A stretch of DNA of 64,000 bases from Zoroaster sp. YZ-2022 (GCA_029582265.1 CM055817.1:57730340-57794339), one strand, 5' to 3'; positions 23,901 through 31,139 are shown, counted from the stretch's first letter. Notes: a model not told the origin generated them from the letters alone. Translations and numbers: made by a program.

Positions 23901-25092
23901 TCAGGGTACTGAAGGGTCAAGCTGATTTACTGTCAAGATCTAAAAAAGAATGTCAGGATTGGATGAGACAGGTATGTGTAGTGATGTTAGTGGCCTGTAG
24001 TGGCATGTATGGCCTGCAGTGGCCCTAGTAGCCTATAGTGCCCTGTAATGGACCCTCTGTAGTGGACCTTACTGTCAAGTTCTAAAAAAGAATGTCAGGA
24101 TTTGATGAGACAGGTATGTGTAGTGGCCCTAGTATCCTATACAGCCCGTAGTGGACCGTAGTGTTAAGAACCAGGATGAGACAGGTATGTGTAGTGATAT
24201 AGTGGCCCTAGTAGCCTATAGTGCCCCGTAGTGGACCGTAGTGTTAAGAACCAGGATGAGACAGGTATGTGTAGTGATGTAGTGGCCCGTTGTGGCCTGT
24301 AGTGGACCGTAGTGTTAAGAACCAGGATGAGACAGGTATGTGTAGTGATATAGTGGCCCTAGTAGCCTATAGTGCCCCGTAGTGGACCGTAGTGTTAAGA
24401 ACCAGGATGAGACAGGTATGTGTAGTGATATAGTGGCCCTAGTAGCCTATAGTGCCCCGTAGTGGACCGTAGTGTTAAGAACCGGGATGAGACAGGTATG
24501 TGTAGTGATGTAGTGGCCTGTATGGCCTGTATGGCCCTAATAGCCTAAAGTGGCCCCGTAATGGACTCCTCGTAGTGGACCTTAGTGTCAAGATCCAAGA
24601 AAGAGAATCAGAACTAGGCCCAATTTCATACCGCTTACCGATAAGCAAATTGTCGTGCTAAATATAGCAGAAAAAAATTGCTTAAGCGTTCACCATGGAT
24701 TTGTATTGTTGCGTCACTCATTTGCTAGCAATAACGGCCGGCAAGTTAGTGTGCCTTTCTCTATGTTTAACGGTTAGCAGTGCTATGAAATGAAAAACGT
24801 ACAGTAAGCAACAAATCAGCTGCTTAGCGGCTATATGAAATTAGGACCAGGATGAGACAAGTATGTGTGTAGGCTTCACCTTTAACCTTTGCTGTTGAAT
24901 CACTTGCTTTCTTACCAAAGATGTACCATCCCACCTTCAATTCTTTTACTAAATCAATATTTCCGCTTTCTATTCAACCAAATTTAGATCCAGGAGGCAG
25001 GGACCGCTCTGGGTCTGATGGCATCTGCAGAACCTGTACCTGTAGTGGAACCGGCACCGGAACCAGACCAAATCAGTGATGCAGAAAGCTGA
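8866..25092 (+). CDS. plcl: Phospholipase C-like protein (PLCL/PRIP family), 3' 18 exons; 5' part not in window
   Basis: The last 18 coding exons of a phosphoinositide-specific phospholipase C can be joined with consistent phases and GT-AG borders into about 671 residues ending at TGA 25090-25092. Domain order is X box (exons A-D), charged X-Y linker (E-F), Y box (G-H), C2 (I-L) and a roughly 240-residue C-terminal region (M-R). That C-terminal region, with [23 protein letters not shown] and [12 protein letters not shown], is the hallmark of PLC-like/PRIP proteins and not of PLC beta, gamma or delta. In rat PLC-delta1 numbering, E341, D343, H356, E390, K438, K440, S522, R549 and Y551 all have counterparts. 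Vertebrate PRIPs are inactive because active-site residues, including the H356 position, are changed; this protein may still hydrolyse PIP2. The exon carrying H311 (SSHNT) and the PH/EF-hand exons were not found and should lie upstream. Exon identity is very secure; catalytic activity is inferred. Confidence 0.95.
8962..9384. mobile_element. TTAA MITE, family E, inserted just after exon A donor
   Basis: Begins TTAATCCTAACCCTCCC only ten bases after the exon A donor and ends AGGGAGTTAGGGTTAA. Contains three copies of a TGAAGGATTTTGAAGGATTG unit at 9012-9135. The 52770-53074 copy is its reverse complement, sharing GTCAGTGCTTGGGTCAGTGG. Confidence 0.7.
9683..9862 (+). pseudogene. LINE ORF2 C-terminal remnant
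   Basis: A short frame reads [20 protein letters not shown] then KNIKKCNLA and a stop. The WNxLP motif near the end is typical of the C-terminus of non-LTR retrotransposon polyproteins. It is followed by GGGGTGACTGACAGTAAATA and an A-rich tail. Only the 3' end is present. Confidence 0.6.
10015..10197. mobile_element. Fragments of the 58-bp-unit element and of MITE family A
   Basis: 10018-10066 matches GAAAGAAGAGAAGTAGCCAC of the element at 8125. 10083-10197 matches family A, including CCGATTCCATGCCC and GATCGTGACGATATTGTCC. Confidence 0.6.
10248..10368 (+). CDS. plcl: PLCL exon B: X box with second catalytic His
   Basis: Acceptor ttctag, donor GTAAGT at 10369. It encodes [20 protein letters not shown] and onward. 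Asp at 10250-10252 matches D343. His at 10289-10291 matches H356, the general acid/base that vertebrate PRIP proteins have lost. Confidence 0.95.
11002..11087 (+). CDS. plcl: PLCL exon C: X box, Ca2+-binding Glu
   Basis: Acceptor tttcag, donor GTATGT at 11088. It encodes [20 protein letters not shown] and onward. Glu at 11024-11026 matches E390 of PLC-delta1. Confidence 0.95.
11088..11700. other. PLCL intron, no recognised element
   Basis: AT-rich intron sequence. A weak repetition (TTTAGTGTTTATTTTGATTA near 11120, TTTAATGTATATCTTGATTA near 11468) suggests an old duplication. No exon seen. Confidence 0.4.
11701..11937. mobile_element. TTAA MITE, family A, intact palindromic copy
   Basis: TTAAAGGGACAGTATCATCA at the left and CGATATTGTCCCTTTAA at the right. 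The two halves are imperfect inverted repeats (GGGCATGGAATC and GATTCCATGCCC; CACTGA and TCAGTC blocks). TTAA is present at both ends. Confidence 0.85.
12290..12400 (-). mobile_element. Type 2 SINE fragment
   Basis: GGGCGGGATTCAAACCCAAGA, then CTTACTAAGGCAGACATCTTA, is the complement of a tRNA-like head. The GTGCTTTCTGAGTGTCTGTG body segment precedes it. Confidence 0.55.
12488..12570 (+). CDS. plcl: PLCL exon D: end of X box
   Basis: Acceptor attgtag, donor GTAACT at 12571. It encodes [20 protein letters not shown] and ends LKGKIVIK. The terminal Lys is the counterpart of substrate-binding K438. Confidence 0.93.
12850..13101 (+). mobile_element. Possible LINE/SINE 3' end with TAA-repeat tail
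   Basis: GC-richer TGTGCCCGGAAGAAGGAAGG and GGTTACGTTAACGCACGCGT, then AATAAA-like strings and a (TAA)n tail at 13083-13101. A 3' tail of this form suggests a retroelement; no coding part is seen. Confidence 0.35.
13130..13215. repeat. Polypyrimidine tract before exon E
   Basis: C/T-only DNA (CCCCCTCCCCTCCCTCTCCC and similar), 40-120 bases before the exon E acceptor. Could act as an extended splice pyrimidine tract or form H-DNA. Confidence 0.8.
13257..13349 (+). CDS. plcl: PLCL exon E: GKK motif and acidic X-Y linker
   Basis: Acceptor ttacag after a long C/T tract (about 13140-13215), donor GTGAGT at 13350. Thirty-one codons begin GKKLPAD (K440 equivalent) and run into an acidic stretch, [16 protein letters not shown], then a basic RRRIKK. 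This is the autoinhibitory X-Y linker position in PLCs. Reading past the donor meets a stop after seven codons, which supports 13350 as the real donor although copies follow at 13402 and 13632. Confidence 0.9.
13341..13680 (+). repeat. Exon E donor junction present three times
   Basis: ATTAAGAAAGTGAGTCTTAT (exon E end plus donor, 13341) recurs as CATTAAGAAAGTAAGTCTTA at 13392 and GTTAAGAAAGTGAGTCTTAT at 13623. The following TTTCTCTGAGATCTC / TTTCTCTAAGATCTC and CTCTATTCAATATC / CTTTATTCATTGTC segments match too. A family E MITE separates copies 2 and 3. Confidence 0.85.
13410..13630 (-). mobile_element. Family E MITE copy inside the exon E donor duplication
   Basis: Reverse complement of the 1012-1287 element (CAAAATGCACCATGCA, CTTGCCAGGTAGTAATTTTG), ending GGGGTAGTTAGGGTTAA. 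The terminal TTAA overlaps the TTAAGAAAG of donor copy 3, so it probably served as target site. Confidence 0.65.
14573..14672 (+). CDS. plcl: PLCL exon F: end of linker and start of Y region
   Basis: Acceptor cttcag, donor GTAAGA at 14673. It encodes [20 protein letters not shown] then [14 protein letters not shown] 31-bp tandem array starts essentially at the donor. Confidence 0.93.
14675..14990 (+). repeat. 31-bp palindromic minisatellite starting at the exon F donor
   Basis: About ten copies of GTAGAAAGGTTTCCCCCGAT followed by CGGGGTCATTT. The first unit is the intron start itself, GTAAGAAAGGTTTACCCCGA. Many units contain the palindrome CCCCGATCGGGG. Confidence 0.9.
15170..15380 (+). repeat. 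Two-copy repeat before exon G
   Basis: Two diverged copies of about 130 bp with CACCTCCAGAGT / CACCTCAAGAGT, ATTGGGGTATATTGATATCC / ATTGGGGCCTATTTGTATCC and CAATCAGGATAAAAGTAT / CAATCAGGATACAAGTAT. The second ends about 40 bases before the exon G acceptor. Confidence 0.6.
15414..15593 (+). CDS. plcl: PLCL exon G: Y box
   Basis: Acceptor tcgacag, donor GTGAGT at 15594. It encodes [12 protein letters not shown], then [19 protein letters not shown] and VWNCGCQI. The Ser of SLSEG and the Arg and Tyr of TRIYP match S522, R549 and Y551, which contact the inositol headgroup. Confidence 0.95.
15820..16260. mobile_element. TTAA MITE, family C (GTCAAAATCAGTCAAAATG interior)
   Basis: Starts TTAACCCTTCTGTGACTGC at 15820. 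An internal segment (TCTGTGACTGCAAG to GTCAAACACTGTCAAACC) is duplicated. The right part is mixed with family E sequence, ending CTAAGGGTTAAGG. Confidence 0.6.
16343..16450 (+). CDS. plcl: PLCL exon H: Y box C-terminal part
   Basis: Acceptor tttttccag, donor GTATGT at 16451. It encodes [19 protein letters not shown] and [12 protein letters not shown], the conserved end of the barrel (VALNxQTPG, GYVLKP). Confidence 0.95.
16709..16833 (+). CDS. plcl: PLCL exon I: Y-C2 junction and C2 strand 1
   Basis: Acceptor tatgcag, donor GTAAGT at 16834. It encodes [18 protein letters not shown], then [20 protein letters not shown] and SKGD. A 52-bp tandem duplication of the donor region follows immediately. 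Confidence 0.94.
16831..16934 (+). repeat. 52-bp tandem duplication of the exon I donor
   Basis: GACGTAAGTTTGTTTGTCTC through GTGTTTTCTAGGA occurs at 16831 and again at 16883. It leaves a second GTAAGT at 16886 and tttctag acceptors at 16880 and 16932, framing a 5-base GAGAC cryptic exon (16881-16885). Confidence 0.93.
17046..17150 (+). mobile_element. Dispersed repeat F (GACGTTTCGATCAG)
   Basis: AAGACTAATTGCGGTGACAC through CTCGACGTTTCGATCAGTAT. Same orientation at 51930-52030, inverted at about 27180-27290, 30265-30350 and 57815-57890. It lacks a recognisable end structure. Confidence 0.6.
17258..17460 (+). repeat. GTCTGTTTGTCTGTGG-type short tandem repeats
   Basis: A 51-bp segment (TGGTTGGTGGTCTCTCCATT and onward) is duplicated at 17260-17360. 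TGTCTGTCTGTCACTGTCTA segments are repeated to 17450. Confidence 0.7.
17539..17623 (+). CDS. plcl: PLCL exon J: C2 domain
   Basis: Acceptor cctttag, donor GTAATG at 17624. It encodes [20 protein letters not shown] and RTKTIPHNG. The DPYV loop is the usual C2 Ca2+-binding loop 1. Confidence 0.95.
17976..18118 (+). mobile_element. Single-copy relative of the 54-bp satellite unit
   Basis: GAATTAGCTGTTACAAAATG, AACCTTTAAAGGACCTGTAA and TTCAAAACGTAAGACCAATA occur once, in order. The first two parts are the 54-bp satellite unit. The last is the flank found inverted after 21227 and direct after 59480. Confidence 0.7.
18144..18290 (+). CDS. plcl: PLCL exon K: C2 domain
   Basis: Acceptor tgcgtag, donor GTAAGA at 18291. 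It encodes [20 protein letters not shown] then [20 protein letters not shown]. The acidic DDD loop matches C2 loop 3. Confidence 0.96.
18437..18742. mobile_element. MITE family E relative
   Basis: AACCCTAACTACCCCAAATC at the left and GATTTGGGGATGG ... GTGGGTTAGG at the right. It shares ACCAATTCCATCAAA and CCAACAGTTGGGG with the 54650-54901 copy. Confidence 0.6.
18826..19030 (+). repeat. Tandem duplication across the exon L acceptor
   Basis: Left copy (18826-18920): CATCATTTCTGCAACCATTC through TACAGGTTACAGGTATTTCA. Right copy (about 18938-19025): CATCATTTCTGTAACCACTC through GACAGGTTACAGACATTTCA. The left copy keeps an AG acceptor (18891-18892) and 26 bases of exon, then loses similarity. 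Confidence 0.85.
19003..19100 (+). CDS. plcl: PLCL exon L: end of C2 domain
   Basis: Acceptor ggacag, donor GTAAGC at 19101. It encodes [20 protein letters not shown] and [14 protein letters not shown] decayed copy of this acceptor and the first bases of the exon lies 110 bp upstream at 18893. Confidence 0.95.
19174..19695. mobile_element. TTAA MITE, family C, carrying a nested SINE
   Basis: TTAACCTTTCTATGACTGC at the left and CAGTAGGAGGGTTAA at the right, with TGACTGGTAAAAGCATTG and GTCAACAGTCAAAACAGG inside. A 5'-truncated type 1 SINE interrupts it at 19277-19475. Confidence 0.75.
19277..19475 (+). mobile_element. 5'-truncated type 1 SINE
   Basis: GTGAGGGCAGAGTTGGTTGA through GTGCGCTATATAAGTCCACA and an (ATT)n tail. 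AAACCT on both sides is a plausible target duplication. Confidence 0.8.
19698..21230. repeat. 54/55-bp satellite, about 28 copies
   Basis: Unit AGAGAATTAGCTGTTGCAAA, CTGCTTACCAACCTAAAGGA, CCTGTAGTATAAAT. A variant with CTGATTGC is 55 bp. Versions with GCATACC, GTATCAAT or GTGTAAAT cluster in blocks. The minus strand of the 54-bp block is open ([18 protein letters not shown]), which is a by-product of the period. Confidence 0.97.
21227..21300 (-). mobile_element. Flank of the 54-bp satellite element, inverted
   Basis: AATAGTAGTTATTGGCCTTA and CGAACCTAGCAGGTTCTTTC are the complement of the sequence that follows the array at 59480-59570. Confidence 0.65.
21575..21682. mobile_element. Small foldback element
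   Basis: AAAACCAGAACTGGGTATGT at the left and ACATAACCAGTTCTGGTTTT at the right are near-perfect inverted repeats around a 65-base centre. Confidence 0.65.
21762..21965 (+). pseudogene. LINE ORF2 C-terminal remnant
   Basis: A 67-codon frame with [20 protein letters not shown] and [11 protein letters not shown]. The LWNSLP motif followed by an FK...H.L helix is typical of the last residues of non-LTR retrotransposon RT proteins. The rest of the element is absent. Confidence 0.65.
22061..22162 (+). CDS. plcl: PLCL exon M: basic hinge and PRIP signature
   Basis: Acceptor gtttcag, donor GTAAGT at 22163. Thirty-four codons: a basic [18 protein letters not shown] stretch then [14 protein letters not shown]. 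The latter is the sequence I associate with PLCL1/PLCL2 C-termini. Confidence 0.94.
22337..22591 (+). CDS. plcl: PLCL exon N: PRIP C-terminal helical region
   Basis: Acceptor ccatag, donor GTAAGA at 22592. Eighty-five codons from [20 protein letters not shown] to KKALSAFEL. Mostly helical in character, with the ANLKQC motif. Confidence 0.95.
22906..22995 (+). CDS. plcl: PLCL exon O: C-terminal helix
   Basis: Acceptor tatctag, donor GTAAGT at 22996. It encodes [20 protein letters not shown] and [10 protein letters not shown]. The Met is internal to the protein. Confidence 0.94.
23165..23221 (+). CDS. plcl: PLCL exon P: 19-codon exon
   Basis: Acceptor catctag, donor GTAAGA at 23222. It encodes [19 protein letters not shown] in phase 0 on both sides. 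Confidence 0.93.
23315..23702. mobile_element. MITE family G (AAGCTTGGG ends, CGATATATCG interior)
   Basis: AAGCTTGGGTGATTAC at the left and ATATAGCCCAAGCTT at the right. Both arms carry ATCGCGAT/CGATATATCG blocks. Related pieces lie at 38750-39540, 40285-40435 and 40893-41040. Confidence 0.75.
23876..23971 (+). CDS. plcl: PLCL exon Q: last conserved helix
   Basis: Acceptor tctcag, donor GTATGT at 23972. It encodes [20 protein letters not shown] then [12 protein letters not shown]. The 3' end of this exon plus its donor is the seed of the array at 24069-24520. Confidence 0.95.
24069..24520 (+). repeat. Minisatellite made from the exon Q 3' end and donor
   Basis: 24069-24113 copies 45 bases of exon Q with two changes, followed by GTATGTGTAGTG. 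After that AACCAGGATGAGACAGGTAT recurs with donors at 24185, 24265, 24336, 24416 and 24496. Unit length alternates between about 71 and 80 bp because of short GTAGTGGCCCTAGTAGCC insertions. Confidence 0.92.
24617..24847. mobile_element. MITE family H (GGCCCAATTTCATA ends)
   Basis: GGCCCAATTTCATACCGCTT at the left and AGCGGCTATATGAAATTAGG at the right. It is inserted in the exon Q donor array: AGGATGAGACAAGTATGTG resumes at 24848. Confidence 0.65.
24988..25092 (+). CDS. plcl: PLCL exon R: terminal coding exon
   Basis: Acceptor aatttag. Thirty-four codons plus [23 protein letters not shown], then [14 protein letters not shown]. The short Pro/Glu-rich tail is typical of a free C-terminus. Confidence 0.92.
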   Translation: MQEAGTALGLMASAEPVPVVEPAPEPDQISDAES

Positions 25093-25711
25093 TAATTACC
25101 ATAGCAACATGCCATTTTTTTAATTCTCAGTAGTTATTCTTATTTGTGTCACTGGGTGCTGCTTTTTGGTTGAAGTTTAATATTTTAGATTAATTTGTCG
25201 AATTGCTCCTCAAAGGATCAAAGCTGGAGGAAAAAGTGAAACGTTTGGATGGCTGTGATGATGATATTAGATATATATACTTAGCACAAATGCTTGGGTT
25301 TTATACGGTTAATGATAGTAACTAGTTTAACCTAAATTTCAAGATTTTATGAGCGTAGGTAAAGTCTTGGCAGACTTATTGTCAAGAAAGGAATTATTTC
25401 ATTTTGATCAATTTTTATTAATCAGTTAAAAGTGGTGTGTTAATCACCAAATTTCACTTTTGTTACACTTTTTAATTGAGTACAAATTTAAATTATTGTG
25501 TAAACGTCCAAATTTATCTCTTTTATATTCACAATTTAATGGCTTATTACTTTAAACACACTGTCACAATTCTGTCTTTGTAAAGGTTATAGTTTTTTGT
25601 CCAGCAGATTTGTCCTTCTAAAGTAGAGCTTATTAATCCCCCCCCCCCCCTTGCCTCTACTGGCACAAGTTGGGATGAAAAATACTTGTTACTTTAAAGT
25701 TAAAAATATTT
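25093..25711 (+). other. Probable PLCL 3'UTR
   Basis: Unique-looking AT-rich sequence directly after the stop codon. No polyadenylation signal could be assigned with confidence; the next AATAAA (about 25845) lies in a MITE. Confidence 0.45.
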
Positions 25712-26349
25712 TTAACCAGTTGACGTCAGGAATATTTATTTTTTTCCGGTCCCCCATGCGGGTTTATTTTCAGTGAAAAATCTTTTTAAAAATTCTAGCC
25801 ATTAATAATTTTTTTTGTCAATGAAACTAAGTTCGGACAACCAAATAAACACCTTTACTCATTGACATTTCGAGAATTAAATGGCTAGTTTTTTAATTAC
25901 GGTTGTGTTTGTTCAGCACAATTAGACCGTTGGCAAGCTCCGATGCAACGGCCTATTAGCGACCAGTGCCCGGTCGATAAGACGGCATACCTGGAGAGAG
26001 ATCGAATGCCTCGTAAACAATGGATATAAATCCGTCTTTACAAATGCTTGGCTGGTACGTCAAAGGAACAGGTCTTGGATAAAGGGATTAGGCAAAAATC
26101 AACAAAAAGAGTGAACTCATTCAGTATTTGCAGTGCATTTTGTCCGGGGCCACCGAACCGTGACCCCATGGACTCCGAGAAACGATTGCGTGTATACACG
26201 TCAGCCGCCACGATGGCACGCCACGTGTGGCGTGTTGACAAGTCTCCCGGTGACACACACAAAAATCGGAATGCGTGTTTAGACGCTCTCCGATCCGCTG
26301 TACAAAAAAAAATTGCGTGTATACACGGCATCCGAAGCGAACTGGTTAA
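25712..26349. mobile_element. TTAA MITE, family B, long copy
   Basis: TTAACCAGTTGACGTCAGG at the left and CGAAGCGAACTGGTTAA at the right. At 638 bp it is more than twice the size of the other copies, with extra interior (CATTTCGAGAATTAAATGGC, AGACCGTTGGCAAGCTCCG). Confidence 0.75.
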
Positions 26350-26576
26350 GTAGCATAAAAAGAATACATGTTCCACTCTTGGACAGTTTTACTTGTAGTA
26401 TGAACATTTTTGTATAAATAGTATTTAAACATGCGAACATTTCCATGTGTATAACTACTGGGCAGAATATTTTTGTAAGTAAAATTCCAAATATATTTCC
26501 ATGAGTATTAGGACATAAAAGAGTACTCAAGTAAGAATAGATTATTGCAAATAATTAGTTTGCAGTCAGTAGACAT

Positions 26577-26903
26577 TTAATAATAATAATGTGTGGACTT
26601 ATATAGCGCACGTATCCACCAACTAAGTGGTGCTCAAGGCACATTATATCATTACCCCTGCTCATAAGGCTCATAAATCATTCCTGAAACCATCTCAGCT
26701 CCCTGGGGAGTATACAGCTCCATTACAGCGCATATAGGGCTAATCAACCAACTCTGCCCTCACAGGTACCCATTTAACCCCTGGGTGGAGAGAAGCAATT
26801 ATGGTTAAGTGTCTTGCTCAAGGACGGGATTCGAACCCACATTCTGCTGCTAACACCAGAACTTGAGTCCGGTAAGCTAGACCGCTCGGCCACGACACTC
26901 CAC
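26577..26903 (-). mobile_element. tRNA-derived SINE (type 1), near full length
   Basis: On the minus strand: GGAGTGTCGTGGCCGAGCGG (box A TGGCCGAGCGG), GTGGGTTCGAATCCCG (box B), a central GAGCAAGACACTTAACCATA, and a tail GCGCTATATAAGTCCACACA then (ATT)n. Confidence 0.9.
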
Positions 26904-29424
26904 TTTTCCAAATTTTAAACAAAAAAGGACTATCTTGCTATACAGGGTTTCCAAAAATAAAAATCCCTGTTTTTTGTTGTTACTCAAGTGTAAAATTATT
27001 AGTTTATTCACAGTTATTTTTCCAGAAATATGAAGCTCATTACTTTTATGATGGTTTGTAAACTTTCATGAGATTAAGTTCACTGGTTTTGAAAACAAAG
27101 ATAATTACGCGACACTGTTGCTATTTGCATCGTTCAAAGTTTTCAGATGAAATTGACACTCATGGCACACATTCTCCTGAAGACCATCAGAGCATACTGA
27201 TCAAAACGTCCAGTTGTAACCAACCAGTTCTTTACAGAACTAATTTCTACTCAAAAGAGAATTTTCACAGGTGTCACTGCAAACAGTCTTTACTTTACCA
27301 AATTTTGATTAAGTTTTCATGGTATTTGAAAGCTCTTATTCTCAAACTTGAAACGGCGAAAATGTGTTAAAAAATTGCCTATGTTTTCAAAACCAGTCAA
27401 CCAATTCCAACAAAAATATTGAAATTTTCACCAAAAAAGGGATTTTTGGGGACACCATATATATGTTTTGTTTCACAGTACATTCCCTTATAGTTCTTAG
27501 GTAATTATCTACCTCACAAGCTTTATAATATCAACCATTGAGGTGTAGTGTATTTCATACATTTTATGAGAATGCTCTTCAAGACCCTTCCCACTCCCTC
27601 CCAATCCTCTCCTCCCAATCCTCTCCTCGATCCTCTCCCCTCCTTAATTGTCTGCAAAAAATGTAACTAAGTGTGTATGTCATGTCATCAGTTTCACCAA
27701 CCAGGTCAATGTTGCATTCCTGTCACCATCATAAGTCTTGAACTGAGAAGTTTTGATAACAATACGAGTTCTTGACTTGAAGAAAGTTAATGCGCAAGCG
27801 TAATATGCGTCACATATTTGAAATATGACATGAAAGCAATACAATACAAGTATTTATCTGATCTACTCAGATCCACCAAATCTGCCATAATCTCAAGCAA
27901 GTACACATGTATCCCTTGTAATATTGACTTTTGTAACCAAAAAAAAACAAAAAAAACAGTAATTCTTTTGTGCTACAATAAGCTTTTATTTGTATGCATT
28001 TACTTTTTCAGCACTTCATTAGTAGTTATATTGTGGTCATCTTGGTTTTTCCATAAAAGGTCTATGAGAATCAAAATGAGTGATGTCCATATTAGTGTGG
28101 TGGCTATGATGTAATGACCATTGCCATAGTATTATTTATTATGTTCATAGGGTACCAGACAATAATGGCTGGTGCTATGATGTAACAAGCAATTTTATGT
28201 TGATGGTTCTGTGGAAATTATTAGGAACTTGACAAATGTTAGCTCGCCTGGCAGTTGTGTGTAAGAAACTTTTATGAATTTAGAATATTTTTTATTTAAT
28301 ATTTATTTTGTTCAGAAGTCTATTACCTACATGTACCAACCTAGTCCACGGCATAGTACTCCAAGAACAATGGATTTGGACCATTCATGACGTATTGTTC
28401 CATAAACTGACACACAAGGTTTCAAAAAGAAGTGCAGTCTGGGAGACAACCAGTGGGTGACAACTGTATCTCTCGCGCGCACCTTAGCGTATTCTCCCCA
28501 CAGCTGATGGTTTGCCTGCATCTAGCTTCACGTGGAAATACCTATCCCATAATGCCCCACGGCAGGCCAGGCAGGGGTACAGAACCCGTCACCATGTTTG
28601 CTGTGCCTTGGTATGGATTATAGCAGACTGCCACACTTCATATAGGTAATAGACTTCTGTTTTCTTTTGTTATAAAGAAAGATTATCCACAGATTTATTT
28701 ATATGAAATGTTTTGTTTTTATAATTTATGAAGCAGATTTGGTTTTATTTCAAACATACATGTAGGTGTTATTGCTTAAGAGTTTTGATCTGTCAGAGAT
28801 GACAATTTATTAATTTCATGGGTTTGTATAAATTGTTTTATAGATTTAGTAAATGTTTTCTATAATTATGATATAAATTTAAATTAAAGTTGATGTTGGC
28901 TGTGCAATGGTTAAGATCATTTCTGCAATAGTACTTATCGTAATTTCTTGCCATAAAACTAAAACAAAATAGCAAAACAAATGCCATATTAGGCACAGTA
29001 TTTGATTTGATGTTTCAGAGGATAGAAGCAGTTTTTACAACATCATTTATCAGTGTTGTACCTTCCCTTTGGATTAGGTTGAGAGATTGTATGATGTGTA
29101 TAGACTATAAGAAGTGGACAAAATATCTTATAAAAATGTTTTGCTTGACAGAACAGAAACTTCGCACATTAGTCATTTACACACTTAGTGTGTAAATGTG
29201 TAAAAAAAACTCTCGCTGTAGAGGATTTAGATAATATCTAGGTAACACTTCAGGCCAGTTGCATCTTGTTTGATGTGTTTACACCATCGTATGTCATACT
29301 CTCAAGCTTAGTTTAATTATGCTGAAATTTGGCCAAAAAAATTGGAGTTAGCATCATGCATCTTTACAGTTATTTTATGATACTATGTGTAACAGGGGTG
29401 TGAATTGATATAAGTAAACAATCC
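26904..29424. other. Intergenic DNA with few recognised elements
   Basis: Contains dispersed repeat F (inverted, 27180-27290) and CT-rich CTCCCAATCCTCTCCTC near 27590. Otherwise AT-rich, without exon structure that I can support. It could include distal PLCL 3'UTR. Confidence 0.4.
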
Positions 29425-29640
29425 TGAAATATGAGTAGCGGGTCTGGGTCTCCCGTTGGTCTAGAGGACAAAGCCCCCTGGATGTTTAATTTTGGAGGAT
29501 TTACAGACTCTCCACATCCCCACAAACAAGAAGTTTGGACACAATACAGGTTACTTCTTTATTTCCTTGGTGGCTACTTCTCTTTCAAGAAAATGTTCAG
29601 GCAAAGAGATTTGTGAGAAATCACAGGCGTGGTGTAAACA
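29425..29640 (-). mobile_element. Inverted copy of the 58-bp-unit element, single unit
   Basis: GGTCTGGGTCTCCCGTTGGT, AGAGGACAAAGCCCCCTGG and ACTCTCCACATCCCCACAAA are complements of the element at 8125-8405. Confidence 0.7.
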
Positions 29641-30910
29641 TGTGGTCCTCATGATGAATATATGCTTACCATAATCAGCTGGGAATATTATTCTCCAAAA
29701 GTAAATTTAGTCACTGAGAAAACACCCTATTGTAATTAATTTGTAAACTTTTTTCATAAATATGCTGACCAGTTGAGCTGGTTTTTTTCAGATTTATTTG
29801 TATATGAAGTGTAATACCTCATAACCTTAATTTAACCAATGTTTCCATCATTATGATCATGTGATCAATTTAAACTTGTGACATAATTATGTACTATAAG
29901 CTGTGGAGTCTATTTGTAGTTTTGCAACGTTCTTGAAGTGAGAACATCCAAAGTAATAAACTAGGATTTAGATGAACTATTAATACTAGAGAAATGAATT
30001 ATATGTAAAAAATTGGTATTATAAGAATAATTTCCATCTTTGTATATCATTTGATTGTATATATCGCAGGTTGAGGAATTAGTTATAAATGTGTACTGCA
30101 TTGTCACATTAGAACAGAGCAGAGCTGTAATTAAATTATAAACATAATCAACAAATTCTACTTATGTGTAAGTAAAGTGGCCGATTGTGCACATGAGAAT
30201 AAATAAATTACAGAATAACAAAGATTGAGTTTGCCAAGTTAATTTCTTTTGAGTTCTCATTGTTAATCCTGAAGACGATCAGAGCATACTGATCGAAACG
30301 TCAATTAACCTTCAGAACTATTTACGACTCAATTCAGAATTTCACATGGTGTTACCTTATTATTTGTCCATGGTTCCCTCATAGGGGCCACAGTTCTTGC
30401 AAGTATATAAGTATTTCCCAATCAGGATAATTCATATTATACAAGATTTAGATGGTCATGACTTTGGAAAAATCTGTCACAGAAACAACATTTCCTTGTC
30501 TTGTTTTATTTCATACACACAATTATTTACATAGAAGGGGGAAAAAATATAAAATATAAAATACAAATTTTTGACATTGCAACAAAGAATCTAACAGAAT
30601 TACATGTACGATAAAACTGACATATTAAGGTTTCCTCCTTGATTATGGCGACATTAGAATGTAGTCATGAAAATAGCGCGACACAAGGAATCTGTAAATA
30701 ATATTTACATTTTTGGGTTTCGATTGTATTATATTTTGGGACATTTCTCCAAATAGACTTCAGATGTTGAATCATTGAAATTGTGATTACAATTACCATG
30801 GTAACTTGTACCTATAATACAACAAGAGAATCCTGGATTCTAAGTGCGTCTAGTTGAGTTGACATCACAGAATATGAATCCCAATCAGTCAAGCTCATTC
30901 TCAGAGTTTG
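29641..30910. other. Intergenic AT-rich DNA
   Basis: Repeat F lies inverted at 30265-30350. AATAAA strings at about 29957 and 30200 are possible polyA signals for a long PLCL 3'UTR but cannot be assigned. Confidence 0.35.
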
Positions 30911-31092
30911 CAATAGACCTTATGCATATGACGTCACAAACTGAATATCGCCCTCAATCAGAGGCTAGAGAAGGTCACTCATTGGTTCGTGTATGCACGT
31001 TGTGGGTGCGTATACGCTCAGCGCGCATACATGAACCAATGAGTGACCTCTAGCCTCTGATAGAGGGCGACGTCATATGCATAAGGTCTATT
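30911..31092. mobile_element. Foldback MITE (AATAGACCTTATGCATATG ends)
   Basis: An almost perfect inverted repeat: ATAGACCTTATGCATATGAC at the left and GTCATATGCATAAGGTCTAT at the right, with GAGGCTAGAG and CCAATGAGTGACCTCTAGCC arms meeting near 31000. The sister copy at 34881 lies in the gid8 intron. Confidence 0.85.
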
Positions 31093-31139
31093 ACCTTGTG
31101 CTATTTATATGCCAAGTGTAGGTGAAGTGACACAAACAG

